Positions 11,001 through 22,555 of a stretch of DNA of 64,000 bases are shown here, piece after piece (within the stretch, counting starts at the first letter, position 1; every line of letters begins with the position of its first letter). Below the pieces are notes generated by a model that saw only the letters and a program-made list of their open reading frames with translations, was not told where the DNA came from and did not search any database. A program made the position numbers and the translations under genes. The stretch spans positions 8,125,167 through 8,189,166 of the forward strand of contig OZ038465.1 of NCBI GenBank assembly GCA_964036295.1, in the 5' to 3' direction. The DNA is from Plumapathes pennacea. Its lineage: Eukaryota > Cnidaria > Anthozoa > Antipatharia > Myriopathidae.

Positions 11001-14000
11001 AAAAAGGAATGTAAATTTAATAAATTTTAAAAAATGGTCTGAAAACCATGTATACTCCGCCCAAAATCACAATGAGTGTTACTTATACTTACAGGCAACA
11101 CGAAGTAGCACCCGGCGAGAGATAAGTCCCCCAGCATCGTTTGTTGCCACACAGTGATAATATCCATCATCCTGATCATGCTTCAGGTTACTGATTACTA
11201 GGCGGCCATCAGGATAGCTGTCATACCTGGGATTTGACGTAATGCTCTTCTCGCCCCCATTTAATGTCGTGGCAATCCAGCTATATTTAATAACACTATC
11301 TCCAGAGGCAGTGCAGTAAAATGTTATGGTGCCGCCTTCTTGTCCTTTGGCTAACCCAATACTGCTCTGGGGTTCCCTTGTAAAGCTTGGAGGAATGTCT
11401 AAAATGAAAAGAAAAACTTCCAATCAGAAACAGGACCTAAATTGGGTACCACAACTTTTCAGGATCCAAGATACTCAATATGTACACTTCTGAGAGATCA
11501 ATATTTCCAATATTGTTTGTAATCAGTTGATCTCCATTTTAGCACAAGTTTGTCTAAGATCATTTACGTCAGGACAAGAAGTATCAAGATTTTTACCAAC
11601 AAAGCACAGCACTACATATACAGGTATTGATGATCAATATTGCACGGGCAGTTTGCTGTTATCACACTGAGTCCTCACGCATGCTTCGTACCTTGATAAT
11701 GCATCATACAGTGTAACAAGTAACTGTATAATAGAAACTTGTACAACAAGGATAGTACATATAATTATTTCTTCAAAATAAAAATGGGAAGATAAAGACT
11801 TTACTGACCCTTACATTCCAACATATCAAACATGGTTTATGGTGCAGTTCAGTCAACAATATAATTTTATGATAAGTTGGATTTCACTCCAGATAAAATA
11901 ATTCACCTTTAGATGCTCCTAAAAGATTTCACAGCATAATATTGCATTTTAGATTGTTGCTTAGTGGTTTTACCATGGTTCTCGTTATGTTTTACCAGAG
12001 GTAAATCAATATCCAACAATTATACGATTGTATTGTCAAGTTTGTAAAGTACAGCAGGCATAACCTAGACTACAATGTTTTTGTGTCCATATTAAACAAA
12101 AATCAATACATTAATGAGCATGTAATGGCAATAACAATAATGGAATGGTATTTTAAACACGTCCACTCTCTTGAGATAACATAATTGCAGGCTGAGCTAT
12201 AATGTGAGAAAATTATGTCTAGTTTCATAACAAAATAATAGCTTGCTGTAGTATTCAATATCAAACACTTTTGAATAAATACTATCCTACTAAATGGACA
12301 GTATCAAACAAGTGGGTCTGAACAGTGGCTCAAAATGTGTTTATGTTTTCCTTCATAATGTACAGTGAAACCGTGACTTACAGTCACCCCGTTTTTATGG
12401 TCACCTCAATATTAAGCCACTTTTTTTTTGTCCTGCGGAACGGCAAAAAAAAAACAACAAAAAAGAAACAGTATATTGAGTGAACTGCGATGTACAGTGG
12501 AATTCCAATAACTTGAACAGCCAAGGGAAACAAAACTTGGTTCGAGTTATCATCAGGAGTTCAAGTTATTAGGGGTAATTATTATACTAACACAGTGTTC
12601 GCAAAACAATTAAAGGGAAATGACTATTAGTTCAGGTTAATCAGGAGAGTTCGAACTATATAATTATGCAATGTCTTTTTCTGTTTTTTGTTTCATTTAT
12701 GTTTGCATGCATTTTTTGTGTTTCTAATATTACTGTATTCACAGTCTAAAAAATCTTTAAAAGTTGCTAAAATATTCTAACCCTGAGCATGAACCTTATA
12801 CAGCAAGAAAGTTGGCTATGGTATATGTGTACCTAACTGTGTGAGTAAAATCAATCCCCTACACCCTCATTTCAGCTGATGGAATGTTATGTGAATGTAA
12901 AACTTTAGTTTTAGTATTTTAGTGACATCTAACTACAGTACTGAATCAGAAGGGAATTGTCACAGCAGCTATTGATATCTGATAAACACTGACTTCATCA
13001 CAATAGTATCAGCGACGAAACATTACCAGACAGTGTATGTCTGTACTTAAGGTATAGCTTCAATGTTTCTATTTTGCTATTATATAGTATATTTTTATTG
13101 GATTTTTTGCTGAATTACTTACTGTGTATAAATAAAGATACTTTATATAAAGATATACTTTACTTTTTATTAGATTATACCTCAAACGTGCTTCTGCTGT
13201 CAGGAATTTTTACCACACCTTTTTTACCTCTGAGATAATTCCTTTTAAAAACATTTCACTCTAAAAATAAACAATATTCACAATACAAACATAAGCATTT
13301 ATCAGATCATAAAACATAAAAAACTCTGACCAAAAAGTCTCCAGATATACATAGTGACTGGAATGGTTTGAATTTAGAACTTTCTTATGGTTGCATGACT
13401 CTTTGATAATTTCATTTTCAAGCTGCCAGTATATGGCAGATGATTTCAAACTCATTGTGTTGATAGATATGTCATGCTTCATAATTATAATATTATACTA
13501 TAAGCACACCTTTATTTATACACTGTAATCAGTATGCTCACTGATAAAAGTTTAAGCTTGAACTAGACCCTGAAAAGCCTCAATAACCTTTTTGAAAATC
13601 CAGTAGTCTAACTATGGATGGTTATAAAAAATATGACATGTCACCAGAAATAGTCTGAGTGAGTCATACTCATCATAAAACAGCTGTTGTTTCTACCAAT
13701 TAAAATTGGTCCTAATGCAAATACTTGGTCTGCAAATGGAAAACGCATGAAGTATTGTGACGTTTTCATTAAAAGGGTTCATAATCAACAAATGTCACTT
13801 TTAAATATTTAAAAATACAGAGAAACAAAACGAAAATATGGTACAAAGAAAGAAGCAAAATTATGTCATACCCCAAGACATTCATTTCTATTTTTTACAC
13901 TTTTTTGTCAATCCAAATTATTTAAATGCAACATCGTAGGACACTGGAAGACAGCCAGTCGATCAAGATATATGGATGGGTGGTTCTTGACAAAAAAAAG

Positions 14001-15036
14001 AGGCCATTTTGGGGGAATCCTTGCAAACAAAATCCTAACAAACGCAAGACACTATCACACAGTCAGCATGACAATACGTTTTACGACTGCATCAAATAAC
14101 AGCTCGGTGACGCTGAAGTTGCGATCTTGTTTCACATCACGAGATCCTATTTCATGTCTGCAAGTTAATGATACCTGACTTTGCTGATAGAAATATTGGT
14201 CGCATCGAGGGTTCACCTCTAAACCATATTGCACAAATGATATGTCGTGAGAGAACTCAGAAACCAATTTCAAAACGCCGAAACGACTGTTGCGTTCAAA
14301 TTTTAGACAATCCCCCCTGCTGTCATGTACAGCTGGCACTGATAACTCGCTTCAGTAACGCTCGCTTTTTAATTTGTTATGACAGAAAAGTTCAGAACCC
14401 TCAACGAACACTACTGTACTTCCTCTTGCATCAAAACTATAATCCAGTTTCAGTCAAATTTCCTTATTTTTCGAAAGAACCTGGAATAGCATGCCGCCCA
14501 GATAGAAAAACAAGCCCGGCCCTGTTTTTACGAATCATGTTAAAAACGTTCGATCAATATAATGCAACTAAACTCCTTACTTCTCCAGGTACATGAGTCT
14601 CGACAATGTCAATAAAGTTGTGGAGAAAGACTCTTTTATGTGGATGTTTGTCCAGTTCATAAGAGAGGCAACCAATGCAATCAGGGTATTGTCACACGCT
14701 ATATAGCTCACGACAACTCCGAGTTTGACATCTCACGCATTAGTTCGACATATTTTCTAGCTTACTGTGTCTAAACCCTTTGATTACCGGCTTCTAAACA
14801 TCTTCAACGTGGACAGAAAACATGCGGATGTGATGTATCAACGGTTAAAATCACTCAGTAACCAGTGAGAGTTTAAAACCGAAGTTAGCATTCAAGCTGT
14901 TCTTAACTGCTAAGGTCGCTCTCTAAACTGCAATATAGTCGCTTGTGGTTACTCGGATACAATGTGCGTACTCACCGGGTTTAACAGAATTCCACGTAAG
15001 AAGAAGTAGAACCGCCGACAACCATTTTGACAGCAT
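21..15036 (-). CDS. sdk: Sidekick-like Ig/FN3 cell-adhesion protein (5' part, gene continues past the left edge)
   Basis: Minus-strand gene of 19 visible coding exons with consistent GT/AG sites and phases: 14976-15036, 11093-11398, 9818-10102, 8990-9101, 8410-8603, 7515-7790, 6795-7070, 5735-6010, 4972-5280, 4673-4743, 4359-4593, 3677-3792, 3221-3419, 2528-2821, 1722-2048, 1409-1479, 683-914, 416-531, 21-207. Together they give about 1314 codons: signal peptide, six Ig domains, seven FN3 domains. The last exon ends in phase 1 at a GTAAGT donor, so the gene continues. Six Ig followed by more than five FN3 domains fits Sidekick (6 Ig + 13 FN3 + transmembrane segment + PDZ ligand) and not contactin, L1/NrCAM or DSCAM. 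FN3-2 also carries a Sidekick-like run, PPPESHNGPLRGFRVEHRLAG in part. Known family role: homophilic adhesion at neuronal contacts. Role in this organism is inferred. Confidence 0.85.
2968..3212. repeat. Degenerate TCGTG/TCGTA pentanucleotide tract
   Basis: Imperfect tandem array built on TCGTG with TCGTA, TCGAGT and TTGTG variants; the cleanest run is at 3179-3202. It fills much of the Sidekick-like intron between exons 13 and 14 and begins about 8 nt into that intron, directly after the GTGAGA donor. On the transcribed strand it reads as CACGA/ACGAC repeats. Confidence 0.85.
5519..5718. mobile_element. TTAA-type MITE copy (family A)
   Basis: Diverged copy of the family whose best copies are at 51329-51531 and 10659-10862. 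It starts after TTAA with CCTTTTACTCCC, contains the shared internal words (CAATTTTCTCCTTC, ATCATACA, GGAGAACTTGGCTTTT, GAAAGCTGA) and ends near GCATTTCGAGCTTGGAAGTG. It lies in a Sidekick-like intron with its right end about 17 nt from the donor of exon 8. Confidence 0.75.
6126..6196. repeat. Short inverted repeat, AGGTATCTCGCTC arms
   Basis: Arms AGGTATCTCGCTC (6126-6138) and GAGCGAGATACCT (6184-6196) are perfect complements and enclose a GC-rich spacer. It lies in the Sidekick-like intron that also holds the tRNA gene. A small hairpin transposon or a structured DNA element are both possible. Confidence 0.7.
6331..6404 (+). tRNA. trnR-UCU: tRNA-Arg (anticodon UCU)
   Basis: A full 74-nt cloverleaf can be drawn by hand: acceptor ACCCCCG/CGGGGGT with discriminator G; D-arm GCGC-loop-GCGC; anticodon stem TTGGA/TTCAA (one G-T pair) with loop CTTCTAA giving UCU; five-base variable region; T-arm GTGGG/CCCAC with loop TTCGAGT. 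The internal B box GGTTCGAGTCC is canonical, and a T run from about 6410 can terminate RNA polymerase III. There is no intron and no encoded CCA. It sits in an intron of the Sidekick-like gene on the opposite strand. The clean stems suggest a functional gene rather than a SINE relic. Confidence 0.93.
7992..8046. repeat. Poly-C tract followed by (AC)n microsatellite
   Basis: Thirty-one consecutive C (7992-8022) run into an AC dinucleotide repeat to 8046, in a Sidekick-like intron. Its translation gives proline- and histidine-only products that are not genes. Tract length is likely to be polymorphic and prone to assembly error. Confidence 0.95.
8139..8317. mobile_element. Harbinger-like MITE with TAA target duplication
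   Basis: 179-bp element beginning GGGTGCGTCTCTTT and ending AAAGAAACGCACCC, so the termini are inverted repeats with one mismatch. It is flanked on both sides by TAA (8136-8138, 8318-8320). A 3-bp TWA duplication with GGG...CCC ends is typical of PIF/Harbinger elements. The interior is rich in GGATCC/GGATTC words in both orientations and has no coding potential. Confidence 0.75.
8741..8915. mobile_element. TTAA-type MITE copy (family A), diverged
   Basis: Shares internal words with 10659-10862: CTCCCAAGTTCATAATGCAG, ATATATGAGTGATGTGGTGAGA, TTTAATCAGCTTTCATCTGAGCAA, AAAGCCAAATTCTCCTTACTG, each with small differences. The outer ends are decayed. It lies in the Ig3 intron of the Sidekick-like gene. 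Confidence 0.7.
10321..10557. mobile_element. GGGCCC-end MITE (family B)
   Basis: Begins GGGCCCAGTTTTTCGAAAGC and ends GCTTTGAAAAACCC; inside, AATCCAGGATTA occurs near both ends. Two further copies (18271-18518, 50611-50860) share ends and interior. It has a poly-A run just to its left (10297-10315) and no coding potential. Confidence 0.75.
10659..10862. mobile_element. TTAA-type MITE copy (family A), near-complete
   Basis: 204-bp element flanked by TTAA on both sides (10655-10658, 10863-10866). The left end is CCCTTTCACTCCCAAG and the right end CTTGGGAGTAAAAGGA, inverted repeats with two differences. No coding potential. TTAA duplication resembles piggyBac-group elements; that assignment is an inference. 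It lies in the intron between Ig1 and Ig2 exons. Confidence 0.85.
11399..14975. other. Sidekick-like first intron (3.6 kb)
   Basis: AT-rich sequence with no exon-like reading frame supported by splice sites. It holds diverged repeats: a pogo/Tigger-like fragment near 12480-12660 (TACAGTGGAATTCC, then mirrored words around TTCAAGTTATTAGGGG) and a SINE-tail fragment at 13109-13170 (TGAATTACTTACTGTGTATA then AATAAAG) matching the tail at 26791-26858. Confidence 0.6.
14976..15036 (-). other. sdk: Sidekick-like exon 1: start codon and signal peptide
   Basis: Reading from the ATG at 15036-15034, the exon encodes MLSKWLSAVLLLLTW followed by NSVKP, then splits a codon at a GTGAGT donor (phase 1). 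The charged start, leucine core and position directly before the first Ig exon mark it as a secretory signal peptide. The phase joins exactly to the acceptor at 11398. The first intron is about 3.6 kb, the longest seen in this gene. The transcription start and 5' UTR were not identified. Confidence 0.8.
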
Positions 15037-18000
15037 GACTACTATACTGAAAGTCGTTGTTTACGACGCTCGAAGTGCTTGGTTTTTCCCTCAAACTAGT
15101 CCTAGCGGGATCGAGGAGAAATACCAGACTGCGGTTTACTGTCCACGTGGTGTACGAGAGAACAGGCAAACGGCATCACTGCTTCGCACAAAACATGAAG
15201 CCTGGCTCGCCAAACTTTGTAACGGAATTATCAGCACAGACCGTCCTTCTAGTCCGTTTCCAATGCAAATAAGCCCGAATGAGTAGCGTCGAAACTTCAC
15301 TAGTTGATATTATACCCGCGCATTGAAGTGATCTCTATTTCAACGTGCTTTGCTGCTCTGGTGCATCACAACTGAAAAACGAAATTTAAAACCTGCTTCC
15401 AGAGGGAAGGAACACTCTCTTGGATTATCATTTGATATATGAATAGTCGTCCTGTGTTGACCTTTCTTTTCAATAACTTCCTTTGAAAACAATGAAGGCT
15501 TGATCACGTGTCATGACATCGCTGAATGATTGGCTATTTATTAAAAGATCATTTATCACCAAGAACCGTCAAAACCCAAAACAAAAGAACAAGTACCGAA
15601 GAAATTACAAAAGAGTACAGAAACGTTCGAGACTAATGGCACGTTTCAGGGAATAAAACTTTGCGGTATAGTTGTCCGGCTTTTTGCATTGTTGCGTGTC
15701 ATTCAGGAAATGTGCTAAATGCTGCGGTAAACCAGTAATATGTCATCTAAAGGTTACACGCGAAGTCACACACCACTAGCTACTTACAGCCAACACAAAG
15801 GAAAGTCCACAGACCAAATGCAACGAAGCGAAAAACTTCAACAAACTCCGCATGAAGTCCTTTATCCTTGCCGAAACTTGAAGGAAAACAACTTACGGAC
15901 TTTGGACGGTTGTTAAGAATTACAAGTCTCTCACTGAGCGAATTGAATGGGTCAGGAAAATTCCAATATTGATTCTTTTGTGTGCTTAATACTCAGAACA
16001 AATTTCGCAATTGATTCTTGATTTTGCACTTAGCAGTTTTTGGACAGAACCGTGTGAACTGAAATATTAGTAGGTGTGAATGGGATTTAAAAATCCCTAA
16101 TTCTATCAAGTTCATCGAAGAGGACAGTCAAGGCATTGTTTTATTGACTGATGGGTTCTGTAAAGTTCCAACCAGTTTCTTCAACACTTTTTGGGCTCGA
16201 GTCACACGCGCCAGACCGTACGCCGGACGTCAGTCGCGAACACAATAAAAATGATCAAAGTCTAATAAATACCACATAACTGCGATTTTACAAACGACAC
16301 TTGACCGAAAAACAAATTGCCAAAAGAAAAAAAAAAAAAAGAGAAAAAGGTTAACAGAAGTCGATGAGTCGGCAACTATCAATCCACTTCATTAGCATGA
16401 GGAACCTTAAATTCTTGGGTATCCATAAACACGGAAAAAGTCAAGGGCAATCAAAGAGAAATGTTGGTGCCATCACGTAACAAAAACGAATTGGTATGAG
16501 AGGAAGCTTAAAGTATCCCTTAATGGCCGTGCCACAAATACCGTAAGAATATTAACAAACTGGCTGTGAGAATTCAGTAAAATCAGAACAGCCGATTCTT
16601 CAGTGGCTTCTGGTGAGTGTTCGGGTAGTCAAAAACTCGAATAGAGCATTAACTGACGTCTGCGTCTATCCAGTTTTTCAAGCTTTGAGTTGTGCTTAGG
16701 ATGAGCCAACCGAAAGGTAAATGTACAATTTTGACAGCTAAATGTTGCTTGAGTCAATAATCAGTTAGAATGTCTGAGTTTTCAATAATAAATCTGCTTT
16801 GCAAGCTAAAATCAGTAAAGCAACTTAGACTAAATGTATATAGGATTTAATTGCTCGTGCCCACACAGTGCTATATATAGGGCGGCAAAGCTAATGCTGG
16901 CGGTGTCGTTCAAAAGATTAATCTGAAGCTTTAATATGATAATGTGTACACAATAGCAAAATGTCAACGGACTGTAAAAAGTCAAACTCAGAAGTGAAGT
17001 AGCCAAAATTTGATACGAATTTTTCTGTTTTCGTTTGCTGATTTCGGTTATTCAGTTCAGTCGTAACTTCAAAGTTTTCATGTTGTTAGTTGGTTTCGAG
17101 CAGATTATCAACCTTTTGCTAAATTTACACTTTAGCCGCGTCACAGCCTGAAGTCGGAGGAGTAAGGGCGTAAGCTGAATCAGTCAATAAGATATTATCC
17201 TATAATCCAATGTTACGCTCCACCAACTTGGGGACCAAAGTCTAACAACTACTGAAGTTCTGGGTTGTGATGAAAGACGTCATTATCAAGAGTATCAAAA
17301 TAATAACTCTACACTCAGTGAACTAGCTCCCTCGTAACGGACACCTGGTAGGAGCGGTCCCTGCTGTTTCTTCTGTCGCTCTAACTAAATTCTCTTAAGA
17401 CGGACACCTCTCTAAAACGGACAGTTGGAGCTGGTCCTGAGGGTGACTGTATTCAAAATGCAAAGTCCTGATAACATCAAATGGCACATATATACTTGCT
17501 ATATTTAGTGTAGCTGTCCCAAATTATACTTTCAGTTAGAACTGATACTTTGTAGCCGGTATTTTTCTAAGAACCCTGATAAACGTCTGATTCTGTCGGA
17601 ACTAATTGTCAAAAAAATATTTTTGAGAAGGATATTTGTGGAATTTCTTATAAAAAAGGCTTATTTTGAACCCAAGTTTTCCTTTAAGGATGCACGCGGC
17701 AAAAAAAAAAAAAAAAAGGCTTTTCCATCGCGATCTCTTCTTCTTATTTTTGTTAGGCCCACCCATCGTATCTGAACATTATCTGCGCCAATGCGACCAT
17801 CAGTTAAATTATTAATAATGTACATGCATGGGTGTAAAATTTGGGGGTATCTGTTAGACTCTTTGAGCGTGCCCATCAATCTCCCGGATTTACGTCATAA
17901 ACCTACAATATTAGAGGAGCGGTTTGCTTATCGATCAGAGCAGTGCTAACTTGTCTAAACTGTCTCGTCTATATCCAAATTAAGATTTAAAATGCTATAA

Positions 18001-18270
18001 CAGGAATGTCAGTGCTCGATTCACGCATCTCGATCAATTGGGAGTCGGACGTTTTACTGAGGTTGACGTATGAAAATCATCCGCTTGGCAGTGAAACACA
18101 AAAAAGGGTCATTCCCATTCTTGTTTGGTACGACTCCAAAATTGTAATGAGTGCAGGATGGCTGGCTACTCTGAGAGTGCAGAAGAGATAAGGTCGCGTG
18201 AAACTGTGCTCACTCAATTGCCCCAAGAAACGAGCAGTGCACGACTGAAGTGTACAGCACATGTTCTCCA

Positions 18271-18518
18271 GGGCCCAGTTTTTTCAAAGCACGATTAGGC
18301 TAATCCTGGATTAGGTCTAAACTTTCTTGTCATTTACAAGCTTGAAAATGTGAAAGTTTCGTCCACAACGACTTTCTTGATAACGTTTGCTGGAACAAGC
18401 TTACTAATCCACACTTCTTCGAACAAAACTCTGCAGTTTATTGGGAGAGAGGCCGGTCGAGAGAAAGAATTTCATTAATCCTGGATTAGCTTAATTGACT
18501 TTCGAAAAACCGGGCCCA
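18271..18518. mobile_element. GGGCCC-end MITE (family B)
   Basis: Starts GGGCCCAGTTTTTTCAAAGC, contains GATTAGGCTAATCCTGGATT near the left end and TTAATCCTGGATTAGCTTAA near the right, and ends TTTCGAAAAACCGGGCCC. Imperfect inverted repeats of about 40 bp. Same interior as 50611-50860, including AACAAAACTCTGCAGTTTAT. Confidence 0.85.
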
Positions 18519-21315
18519 GATGACCATGGAGAGCATACAGATGTTCGCCACTGACGAAGATAGATGGCTGCTACTGATACAGAAGTGATGGGGAATATGG
18601 CAGACGGGATGGGGTCATGGCTGATGTTTTAATTTGTTCATTCTTACGAAGCCGGCTGGCGCTCTAATCAGCAACACCTTTTTATGGCGAGTTTCAGCAT
18701 CGCCACATCATATTTTGACTCACATTCTACGTTTCCTATTGCAGGCGGGGCACACAAACAACCAAGGGACACGCGGTTCTAAAAATACATTGCAACATAC
18801 CGGAAAAAATGGTCTTAGATGCTACAAATGTCCTCATCAAGTCTGTCCACCTTGTGCCGAGCGGACGTAACCTTTTTATAACCCCTACATGTGGCTAAAT
18901 TCTCCCATCCTCGGCCATAAAAATTACATGTTGTGATGCTGGGAGAATCGCTAGTTAGAGCACATTGTAATCTGCAAGATGATTTTCTCCCTCTTTGTAC
19001 TCAGTGCAGTCCGACTCAGATTACGATCCGAAGGGACAAATGGCCAACTGAGGAAAAGATCAGAGGTATAATTCCAATGTCAAACATTGAGACACTCGGA
19101 AGCCGGAGGGAATTTCGATCCAAAATTGCCTTAGCCGCATCTCTCAGCGTTTTCCTATCCGAAACCCATATCCCATCAGAATCCTCAGACGTGCTACCTC
19201 ACTAAACAAGCACTCCTAGTTGTTAGTTCTTGTTATCGGTTGCCCCATTCAAGTATGACGCACTGAAATAATCTCATAATCTACTGAACATATGATTAGC
19301 TCAGTCACTTTAATTGAATCATTTATCTTACAGCTCCTAAAACTTGACTAAACTCCCGCGGGTATAGACCAGGGCTTAAATTTATACTAACTTGCAGAGA
19401 TGGATTTATCTACATGATGCGATTTTAGCCTACGTCTGTTATTTTAGGCCACGATTGGTAAAGCCCAAAGATTGCTACGAAATCATACAACTCTGTTCGT
19501 GTCGTAAGGTTACGTCCGCCAGTTTAAAGCAAAATATCGCATCGTGCAAGTGAATCATTTCTAAACTCGGAGGACCGGCTTTAATTAGTCGGATGTGCCT
19601 GAACAGGTCCAACTATAAATCACTCATCCAACACGGCAGGTGTAGGAAGTGACCCTTGAAGACCTTGTTAGACCTCCCACTGAAGTCACTAAATGATTTT
19701 TAACGGCTGCCCGTGGACGGTTTGGCTAACCGCAACCAGATGGGCCACCTTCGCCTATGGCTTGCGGCTAACATTTGAAGTATTTCACGAGCTCAATGAG
19801 TTATTCCACTTAAGTTTTCAAGACAAGAAACAGCGCTAAAGTTACTTCCTAAGTGAGAATGTAGCTGACAATGTTTATTTCTATCTAATGAGTGTTGCAA
19901 AATACTCTAATAATTTTAGAAGTTGCTTCATTTTGCAAAAATCACTTTCACTGCAGGTAGTCTGTATCTGCAATTCGTTTGAAATATAAGAATATGTTTT
20001 ATGATTATATGATTATATGATTATATACATTTAGAAAACCGACAAGTTCCCTGTTTGAGGCCGCGCGTGTGCATTTGTTTTCTAAACTGTAAAACAGTTT
20101 GTGAAACTATGAGGGATTTCATTTATCGGCTACAAAATTCGATATAAAAGTGCATAAATACTATGAAAACGAAATGTTAACATTGACTCTGGGCTGGCTT
20201 TCAGGCCCGGATCATATATACGGTTCCTTCACATGACTTGAACTGTGGAAACACAGTAGATCTTTGTGGCTCGGCTATTTATTTATGTCCATTCCGCTTC
20301 ACAGTTTGTGATACACTTAATTGATGGCAGGTGCAGCTAGTGACCCGTGTGAATTCCACTTACAGGGTCTTGAGCAGACACAGACAAAAACGTATTGATC
20401 ACCAAGTGTAGACAGAGCTATCTGGATTAATTTGTACTCACGAGACGCTTTCATTTAGCCAGAGGGCCGAACAGTAAACCAGCTGAACAAACCACTACGA
20501 TGACATGTTTTGGGCGTGGCAGGGCAGCCACGCGGTGAATCGGCAGTCGCATTCTTGGCCAATCACAAACTAAAATCAGAGTTACATCTGTCCATTTTTG
20601 TTGACCATTCGTCATACATTAACCATTTTAATCTGAAAATTTCTCTAACCGCCAAAATTAGAAACATATATACATCCTAAAAATAACTTGTTAACATGTC
20701 AATAATTTTAGCTAGAGTATACACCTGATCCAAAACTTCAAGTTTCGTTTGACAGTTCAGGAGTTGGAGTTTTAATTAAAGATTGGGTCAAATTCTCTTT
20801 TAACATGATGCATGGCATGAGTGAAGTGAAGCCCTACTGCGTGAAAAGTGGTCGTTAAAAATGACTTCATGTGGCATCACTCTTATAATCTCTGGGGCGC
20901 CTGAATTTAAGAAAAGGTGGCAAAAGATAAGCGGACAAAATAGTAGACCCTTAGTGTTGGGACTGACAAATTAAACTGCCCAATGATACCTGGCAGTCAG
21001 AAATTAGTACAAAGTAATAGAATAAAGGTGTGATTTTATCAGCAAAAGTTTGATGTGGTCATGAGGGAGCGTTTAGTCTGAGCAGTCTTCACGGCCGATT
21101 AGCATTTAAATGCAAATATATGTCATGTCTTACCTCTAGGCTGATGAAAATCAAGACTCTGGTAAATACAATGAAATAATAGTCCCTCTTAGTGTTACAA
21201 TGTAAAACCAGCTCTAAAGAGAACTAGATTGACTGCGTCGGCGTGGAGAAATGCGTATAACTTGGATCGACTAAGGGTTGATGTGTGAAAGCTGGACGCC
21301 GTGAAAGAATTTGAA

Positions 21316-21505
21316 GCTGACGTTTCAAGCGCTAGCCCTTCGTCTGAGCAAAGTTAGAGTTAGTGGAGCTAAAACGTGTGATGTATCAACCTGAAGTTGA
21401 CGTGGATACTGAGTTTAACGGCGTAAGAGAGGTTTGAGCTGACAGCGGTTCGAGTGGCGGGCAGAGCACTTAGCTCCGATGAAGAGCTAACGCTAGAAAC
21501 GTCAC
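21316..21505. repeat. Inverted pair of a GACGAAGGGCTAGCG...GAAACGTCA motif
   Basis: TGACGTTTCAAGCGCTAGCC followed by CTTCGTC (from about 21318) is mirrored by GATGAAGAGCTAACGCTAGA followed by AACGTCA (to 21505). The two arms are about 130 bp apart. The class of element is not known to me; the motif has partial likeness to a hammerhead core but departs from it. Confidence 0.55.
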
Positions 21506-22499
21506 TTAGTAAAATGTACCCCTTGCGGTGTTAAGCCTATCCCGACATCAACCTTAGGTTGGTACATACATAGTCAATGAAGGCCATTGATGTGAATATC
21601 TTGACTGTAGCTTCGACACGGTCATGGTTGGCCCTTCGTCTCAGCCAAAGGAGATCACACTGTTCAGTATAGTCTTCCAGTGAAACGAGCCGTCCAGATG
21701 GCCTTATTTAGACACCAATACGTACAGAATTCATGTAGTTATATTTTGCAATAAAAATGCGGTTTATACTGGTGGGTTATTCTAGCTACTAAAATCTACA
21801 GTTGGAAATTAGTTCACATAAAAAATTATATAAAAACTCCAATCCTGAACGCTCCCCTGAACGTGTGACCCCCTCTAATACAATGTTTATGCTGTTGTTG
21901 TTCGGTAGAGCTCATGTGTGTGTGTTTTACATATTCACATATAATTTGGACAGAGAAGATGGCGTCGGAATAGTCTTAATATGATCCTATTGTATTGGTG
22001 CATACTAAAAAAGATGATACAGTCCATCATATTTTTTAGCGGGTCACAACTCTTGTTAATTTTGCTAACATTCAGATTACAATATATGCTGTCTGTACCC
22101 ATTGTTACTTTCCTTCATAATCATACCAATCTTAGTAACAAAATGAAAATTTAGACTAAAGCCCTGACATATGCCACAGGATGTATATATCAAACATAGC
22201 TGAAGCAGCTGAATGGTTCGTTTCCTATCTGTCGTCCCACATTCATACCTTATTGATGGCGTGCATTACTTTTCAATTAAGCCACACAAGTTTAAAATTG
22301 AGAACTTAGAGCGCTGTTTGTTTTACAGGGTTGGACTGACACTGCCTTGCAAGTTCGACTCGACCAAAAGTTCCTTCTTCAGTTGTACCGCTAATCATAA
22401 GGCACGAGTTGATAATTAGGTCGAGTGAAGTTTTGCGGGCTTGTGTGAGTTGGATACAGTACTATTCTGCCTAAATACTTGGTATTACGGCTGGCTGGC

Positions 22500-22555
22500 T
22501 GAAAACGCGCGGTTTTTAAGACCTCCGGTCCGTCAAATTCTCTTCACTTCCAAAG
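22500..22555 (+). other. Candidate 5' UTR exon end of receptor gene 1
   Basis: CAAAG|GTAAGTATTTTT at 22551-22567 is a near-consensus donor with no coding frame before it. The receptor gene has a plausible acceptor (TTTTCTTATAG) three bases before its ATG at 26040, so a 3.5-kb UTR intron is possible. The exon start is not defined. This is inference from splice signals only. Confidence 0.25.

Larger units (their letters stand above)
5735..11398 (-). other. sdk: Sidekick-like gene: six Ig domains (exons 2-8)
   Basis: Ig1 is 11093-11398 (FYCTASG, SWIA, DGYYHCVATN). Ig2 is 9818-10102 and contains no cysteine. Ig3 is split over 8990-9101 (FECFASG) and 8410-8603 (ITWKKNG, GVYSCSVSN). Ig4 is 7515-7790 (FFCKASG, ISWYRNG, GIFQCVATN). 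Ig5 is 6795-7070 (LRCVAMG, VTWTKN, GRYTCTATN). Ig6 is 5735-6010 (LSCAVTK, FTWQKD, GTYVCTVKS). Domain boundaries are phase-1 introns, so the modules are symmetrical. Exons for Ig4, Ig5 and Ig6 are each exactly 276 nt. In known Sidekicks the first four Ig domains mediate homophilic recognition; that function is transferred by homology only. Confidence 0.85.

Noticed and set aside
18634-19205. Two adjacent plus-strand frames of 78 and 90 codons with a CYKCPHQVCPPC stretch
   Set aside because: The cysteine spacing hints at a zinc-binding fold, but no splice context or wider similarity supports a gene.
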